From Podocnemis expansa (taxonomy: Eukaryota; Chordata; Testudines; Podocnemididae): 64,000 nt of DNA. The translations under genes were made by a program, and so were the position numbers. The notes beneath the pieces are model-generated. The model made no database searches. It worked only from the letters and a program-made list of their open reading frames with translations, and was not told where the DNA came from. The DNA is taken from contig ML682024.1 of assembly GCA_007922195.1 (NCBI GenBank), positions 7,489,594 to 7,553,593 on the forward strand. Direction: 5' to 3'. Below, one piece after another: positions 61,207 to 64,000 of this stretch (its first letter is position 1; each line of letters begins with the position of its first letter).

Positions 61207-64000
61207 ATGTTCCCGGAGGAGCGCAAGGAGGGCAGCCCCCGCTTCGGGAAACTCCACTTCCCCGTCGGCCTCTGGATCAACTCGCCCAAGAAACACTTCG
61301 CCAAGATGAGCCGGCGCTGGCCCAGCGTGGGCTCCGTCAGGTAGCGGCCCCTCGCCCGCCTTCCCAGCGCCCAGCCCTGCACTTACACCCCCGGGGCTCT
61401 CCAAGCCATCGCCCACCTCGCCCGCCTTTTCCCTCCCCAGATCCACCTCGTCGGACACGGCCAGCCGGGGCAGCGAGCCGGTGGAGCTGCGGCCGCCGGG
61501 CAAGGCGAAGCCGGGGCGCCACAAGCGCCTCTCCAACCTCTTCCACCGCAGCTCCAGCGGCGGCGGCAGCGCGGGCGCGGGCGCGGGGGGCGGCCGCTGG
61601 GGCAGCGAGAAGAAGCTGGCCGAGCTGATCGACCCGCTGCCCGAGGACCTGGTGGAGCTGTCCAGCCAGCCGCAGCTGCCGGGCATCCTGAAGATCTTCG
61701 GCGGCGCCATCTCGCGGGGCGCCAACTACAAGAGCGTGCTGGCCACCCCGCGCTCCACGGCGCGCCAGCTGGTGCGGGAGGCGCTGGAGCGCTACGGGCT
61801 GGCGCCGGAGGAGGCCGAGGGGGGCTACGTGCTGTGCGACGTGGTGGGGCGCTTCGAGGGCCCCGGCGGCGCCTGGCAGGCCGAGCACCTGCGGCCCGTG
61901 GGGGACACCGAGCGGCCGCTGGTGCTGCAGGACGTCTGGAAGCCCAAGGCCGGGCTGTCCCGCCGCTTCGAGGTGCGGCGCCGGCGGGAGGTGGAGCGGG
62001 CGGCCGAGGCGGAGGACGACGAGACGGCAGGTGAGGGCGCCGCCGCCTGCCCGCCCCGCGGGCTGCCCCGCTCGGCCCGGCCAGCGGCTCTGACTCCCGC
62101 CCCGTTTCCCTCGCAGGGATCAACGCCCAGGCGCGCCGGCTGCAGAAGAGCCGCTCCCGGGCGGCCTCGGGGGGCCCGGCGCCCAAGGAGCGGGCGGACA
62201 ACCTGTCCCTGCGCCGCAGCATCAGCGACATGAACCTGAGCGCGCGCAAGCGGCGCGAGCGCAAGGCGGTGCAGAGCGTGGCGGGCGCCGAGGTGGGGCC
62301 GGCCGGCGAGGAGCAGGAGGGCGAGGCGGGGCCGGCGGACGGGGGCGCCAAAGGCGGGGAGGCGGAGGAGCCGGCGGAAGGGGCCGGCCTGGAGCAGCTG
62401 GCTCAGTGCCTCATCCAGCCGCCCGAGCAGCACCCCTACTTCCTGCTGCTGCTCGGCTACGACAAGCAGGTGGGACGAAGCGCGGGGGAGGTCTGGGGTG
62501 TGGCCCCATGCGGGGTGCAGTGCGCTGACCTCAGGCCACGCACCGCAGCTTTGGCACCCCCTGCTTCCCATCGTGTCAAGCAGGGAGCATCCCGGCAGCC
62601 GCGTCTCCTACCAGCTTTGCATTCCCGCGGTGGGGGCAGAGCGCAGGCTGGAGATGGGGCGCATTAGTGGAGGCGCCCCTTCTAACCTAGCAAATAAAGG
62701 GACTGCTCAGGAGACCACGGTAGCCCACAAAAATGGGGATGCCACGGCGGGACGGCCCATTTTCTTCCAGTAAATGGGGGAAGGCAAAAGGGGAGAAGGC
62801 TTTACCATAAGCAGGGGTCTCAAACGGCCCCCAAAGTTATTTTCCTGCCCCCGCAATGACCCTATCATCACCACTGTTCCCTCTAAGCTGTGTGCATGTG
62901 TGCGCACACAGGTCATGAAACCTGTGCACAGAACAAAACAAAGTGCGTGCAAAAAACCTCAGTGGTGCTAATATTGGTGCTCACAAAGAAATGTTTTTGC
63001 CCCACAAAGAAATTGTTTGCCCACGCAGTCTGCAAGTAATTAGAGGGAACATTGATTACCAATGTTTGCAACATCATTGTATGAGGTTTCAGTGGTGCAG
63101 CCCTTGGGTTAATGTACTAGTCCCCATGCGGCCCTCAGGGTAATTGGAGTTTGAGACCCCTGGAATAGATGGAACTCCTGGAGTGCCCCTGTTACCCTGC
63201 CAGAGCTAGCTGGGGAGCCGATAATGGGAGAGGCCATTTTGCCATAGAAAATAGGGTGGGATGCTGGAGACAGCCAATTGCCCTCCCTCTTCAAAGATGG
63301 AAGGGGTCCTATTGCCAGAGCAGGAGGAACCCCCCACCCCTGAAATGGGTGCATCAGCAGGAGAGCTCATTCTCCCCCCAGAGGGCAGGGGTGGGATGCC
63401 AGGAGAGCCCATCTCCCCCAGAAAGAGTGGGAGACCGCATTTCACTTCAGAAGGTGGGGGTGGCACAGTGGGGAACCCATCTCCCACCTGGAGAGTGGGG
63501 GAGGCTGTGGCAGGAAAGCTCATTCCCCCCGCCAGGGGGTGGGAGAGGCCTGTTTTCCATGCCATCCTTGTTTCGATGCCATTTTCCCCTCTCGTCCCCC
63601 AGGATTTTGTGATCTACGTGATGACCCGGCGCCGGCACATCTTTGGGTGCCGTCCCCAGCCTGACAAGGGGGGCTATGTGGACACCTTCCTCTGCGCCCC
63701 AGACATTCTGCCCCGCCACTGCAGCGTGCAGGAAGCCGAGACAACCTCAGGGACGGCCCTGGTTCGGCCCTTTCGGGGGGCAGCCGTCACCCTCAATGGG
63801 AGGCCCCTGGTGCGCGAGGCCGAGCTGCACCCCGGGGACCTGCTGGGGCTGGGCAAGCATTTCCTCTTCATGTACAAAGACCCCCGGGTCCCCCAGCCTC
63901 GGCCAGCCTGGCTGCCCCGGCCCTGGGCCTCGCCTGGGCTGGCGGGTGCCTTTGCGTGCCAGGCGTGCGGGCGCTCCCTGCAGGAGAGGCAGGATGCCTT
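61207..64000 (+). CDS. RASIP1: Ras-interacting protein 1, N-terminal coding exons
   Basis: RASIP1 is a Ras/Rap1 effector of endothelial cells that controls RhoA activity, adhesion and vessel lumen formation. Coding exons 61207-61340 (exon from acceptor 61116), 61441-62030, 62117-62469 and 63603 to beyond 64000 join in phase. The start MFPEERKEGSPRFGKLH matches the human MLSGERKEG...PRFGKLH start; other in-frame ATGs lie 27 and 48 bp upstream of 61207 but do not match. Order: basic N-terminal segment (VGLWINSPKKH, RRWPSVGSVR), Ras-association domain, a LSLRRSISDMNLSARKRR linker, and the FHA domain. The C-terminal DIL (dilute) domain is outside the window. Codons are very GC-rich, unlike COX6B2. 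In human RASIP1 is not next to COX6B2. Confidence 0.95.
61441..62030 (+). CDS. RASIP1: RASIP1 Ras-association domain exon
   Basis: This exon holds the RA domain, which binds GTP-loaded Ras/Rap. The core is LPGILKIFGGAISRGANYKS then VLATPRSTARQLVREALERY, followed by a CDVVG segment, EHLRPVGDTERPLVLQDVW and a basic strand RRFEVRRRREVER. A glycine-rich linker (SSSGGGSAGAGAGGG) precedes it. The exon is extremely CpG-rich and both strands are open over long stretches because of that composition. Confidence 0.93.
62872..63054. mobile_element. hAT-type MITE in RASIP1 intron
   Basis: Ends cactgttccctctaagctg and aattagagggaacattg are inverted, the same family as 8914 and 21361. The core shares tgcatgtgtgcgcacacagg. 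Flanks tcatcacc and tgattacc agree at 6 of 8 positions. Confidence 0.75.
63603..64000 (+). CDS. RASIP1: RASIP1 FHA domain exon, partial
   Basis: The exon continues LLLLGYDKQ with DFVIYVMTRRRHIFGC, then GYVDTFLCAPDILPRHCSV, a GAAVTLNGRPLVREAELHPG block and DLLGLGKHFLFMYKDP. This is the FHA-like domain of RASIP1/RADIL. It runs to the window edge without a stop, with CQACGRSLQERQDAF last. Confidence 0.93.

Noticed and set aside
61383..62351. 322-codon minus-strand open frame
   Set aside because: Antisense to RASIP1 exons; proline/arginine/alanine-rich product caused by extreme GC content.

Overview
The window is nuclear DNA from an amniote vertebrate, most likely a turtle or crocodilian. The genes are split into many short exons with GT-AG junctions. 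A CR1 LINE 3' end, 8-bp-duplication hAT-type miniature elements and a palindromic Penelope-like repeat are scattered between them. There are no bacterial-style operons and no rRNA or tRNA genes. The species call is inference from repeat content and protein divergence; the gene calls rest on translated exons whose reading phase I checked across junctions.

Seven protein-coding genes can be read. A JIP3/JIP4-family kinase-scaffold gene (minus, about 1.56-11.47 kb) runs off the left edge, with its promoter near 12.4-12.7 kb. IL11 (minus, 15.9-17.6 kb) follows. Then come a repeat-rich 22-kb interval, TMEM190 (plus, 40.2-42.3 kb), TMEM238 (minus, 43.4-43.8 kb), a GARIN5B/FAM71E2-like gene (plus, 46.6-53.6 kb), COX6B2 (plus, 57.9-58.7 kb) and the first coding exons of RASIP1 (plus, from 61.2 kb, off the right edge). 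IL11, TMEM190, TMEM238, GARIN5B and COX6B2 are neighbours on human 19q13.42. The order here equals the human order after one inversion of the IL11-TMEM190-TMEM238 block. RASIP1 lies several Mb away in human, and the JIP-like gene has no counterpart there that I know of.

These genes do not form one pathway. TMEM190, GARIN5B and COX6B2 are testis or sperm-linked in mammals, IL11 is a secreted cytokine, RASIP1 is an endothelial Ras/Rap effector, and the JIP-like protein should be a motor/MAPK scaffold.

The most interesting non-genic signal is a dispersed palindromic repeat (at least nine copies). Four copies have 10-14 bp target-site duplications, and their shared core matches a minimal hammerhead ribozyme. 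Other notable items are a possible third JIP3/4 paralogue, an expanded serine/valine-rich repeat in GARIN5B, a 780-bp near-perfect palindrome inside a JIP intron, and a second palindrome near 44.7 kb. Degenerate satellite arrays lie at 29-38 kb, and many tandem copies of an ~80-bp repeat with tRNA-promoter-like boxes occur throughout.
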